A stretch of 5,751 bases of DNA from contig CAAGML010000165.1 in NCBI GenBank assembly GCA_900771035.1, forward strand, positions 1 through 5,751, read 5' to 3'. The position numbers and the translations under genes are program-made. A model generated the notes under the pieces. It saw nothing but the letters and a program-made list of their open reading frames with translations, did no database searches and was not told where the DNA came from. Below, piece by piece: positions 5,476 to 5,751 of this stretch (the stretch's first letter is position 1; each line of letters begins with the position of its first letter). This DNA is from Bacteroidales bacterium. GTDB lineage: Bacteria > Bacteroidota > Bacteroidia > Bacteroidales > Paludibacteraceae.

Positions 5476-5751
5476 ATGAATCTATTTTGGAAAAGACTCT
5501 TCGGAAAGCTCCAATCTACTGAGCGTTACGAAGAGGAGAAAAAACAACTTCTGGCAGATTTCAACCGTTATGCGGCTGTCCGCGAATCTGACCTTATGAA
5601 AGAGTACAACGAGTTGACTGAGAAGGTTAAGTCAGCCGATTTCCAGGCTAACAAAAATGCTCTCACTTCTCGCAAGTACAAGGACACTGAGGAGTATCGC
5701 GACATGCGCAAGTTCGAAAAACTTGTTGCCGACCGTGAAGATCGGAAGAGC
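5476..5751 (+). CDS. Partial gene: charged, helical N-terminal region, truncated by contig end
   Basis: The frame opens at ATG 5476 and has no stop before the window ends. It gives 92 codons, of which only the first 87 are wholly genomic because the adapter starts at 5739. The product begins MNLFWKRLFGKLQ and continues as highly charged, Pro-poor and Gly-poor sequence (Glu, Lys, Arg, Leu, Tyr), so long helices or a coiled coil are expected. Phrases such as RKYKDTEEYRDMRKFEKL look like degenerate helical repeats. There is no convincing signal peptide. I faintly recall similar helical N-terminal regions on Bacteroidales proteins annotated as family 16 glycosyl hydrolases, but nothing visible proves an enzyme. 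A -7 box lies 40 bases upstream of the ATG. Confidence 0.75.
   Translation, partial: MNLFWKRLFGKLQSTERYEEEKKQLLADFNRYAAVRESDLMKEYNELTEKVKSADFQANKNALTSRKYKDTEEYRDMRKFEKLVADREDRKS
5739..5751 (+). other. Illumina adapter remnant at contig end
   Basis: The last 13 bases, AGATCGGAAGAGC, are identical to the common first 13 bases of the Illumina TruSeq adapter and end exactly at the last base of the window. This is untrimmed read-through carried into the assembly. Genomic sequence stops at 5738, and the final residues DRKS of the partial protein are artefactual. No adapter reverse complement is seen at the left end. Confidence 0.95.

Overview
The window reads as a short Bacteroidota (Bacteroidales-type, probably gut) contig. 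Three things point there: TAnnTTTG -7 promoter boxes instead of sigma70-type boxes and the absence of strong Shine-Dalgarno sites; signal peptides ending in A-x-A/Q; and a secreted protein with a type IX secretion (T9SS) C-terminal sorting domain next to a protein resembling the C-terminal half of GldM, a phylum-specific component. The genus cannot be fixed from this sequence. The last 13 bases are identical to the start of the Illumina TruSeq adapter, so the right end is a raw assembly end, not genome.

Layout. Bases 1-572 hold no convincing gene: an A-rich stretch with an open but startless frame at the left edge, a tandem array of five 11-bp units (213-267), and a -7 box just upstream of the first gene. 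Bases 573-3009 look like one transcription unit: a T9SS-type secreted protein with four YDG-like repeats, then tsaE (tRNA t6A modification ATPase) overlapping it by one base, then, after 14 bp, a small exported GldM-C-like protein whose low GC and T-ending codons set it apart from its neighbours. Bases 3010-3058 contain a perfect 8-bp inverted repeat. Bases 3059-5413 are a second unit: nfnA and nfnB, the two subunits of the electron-bifurcating NADH-dependent ferredoxin:NADP+ oxidoreductase, followed by a 38-codon lysine-rich small ORF that overlaps nfnB by one base. Bases 5414-5475 carry a further -7 box, and 5476 onward is the 5' part of a helical, charged protein cut off by the contig end.

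How the genes work together. NfnA and NfnB form one enzyme that links NADH, ferredoxin and NADPH pools, a usual task in anaerobes. The first unit is less obviously coherent: a housekeeping tRNA modification gene lies between two exported proteins that both have a T9SS flavour. No wholly new system is evident. The items most worth a second look are the stand-alone GldM-C-like protein and its context, the coupled small ORF after nfnB, the inverted repeat ahead of nfnA, the 11-bp array, and the adapter at the end.
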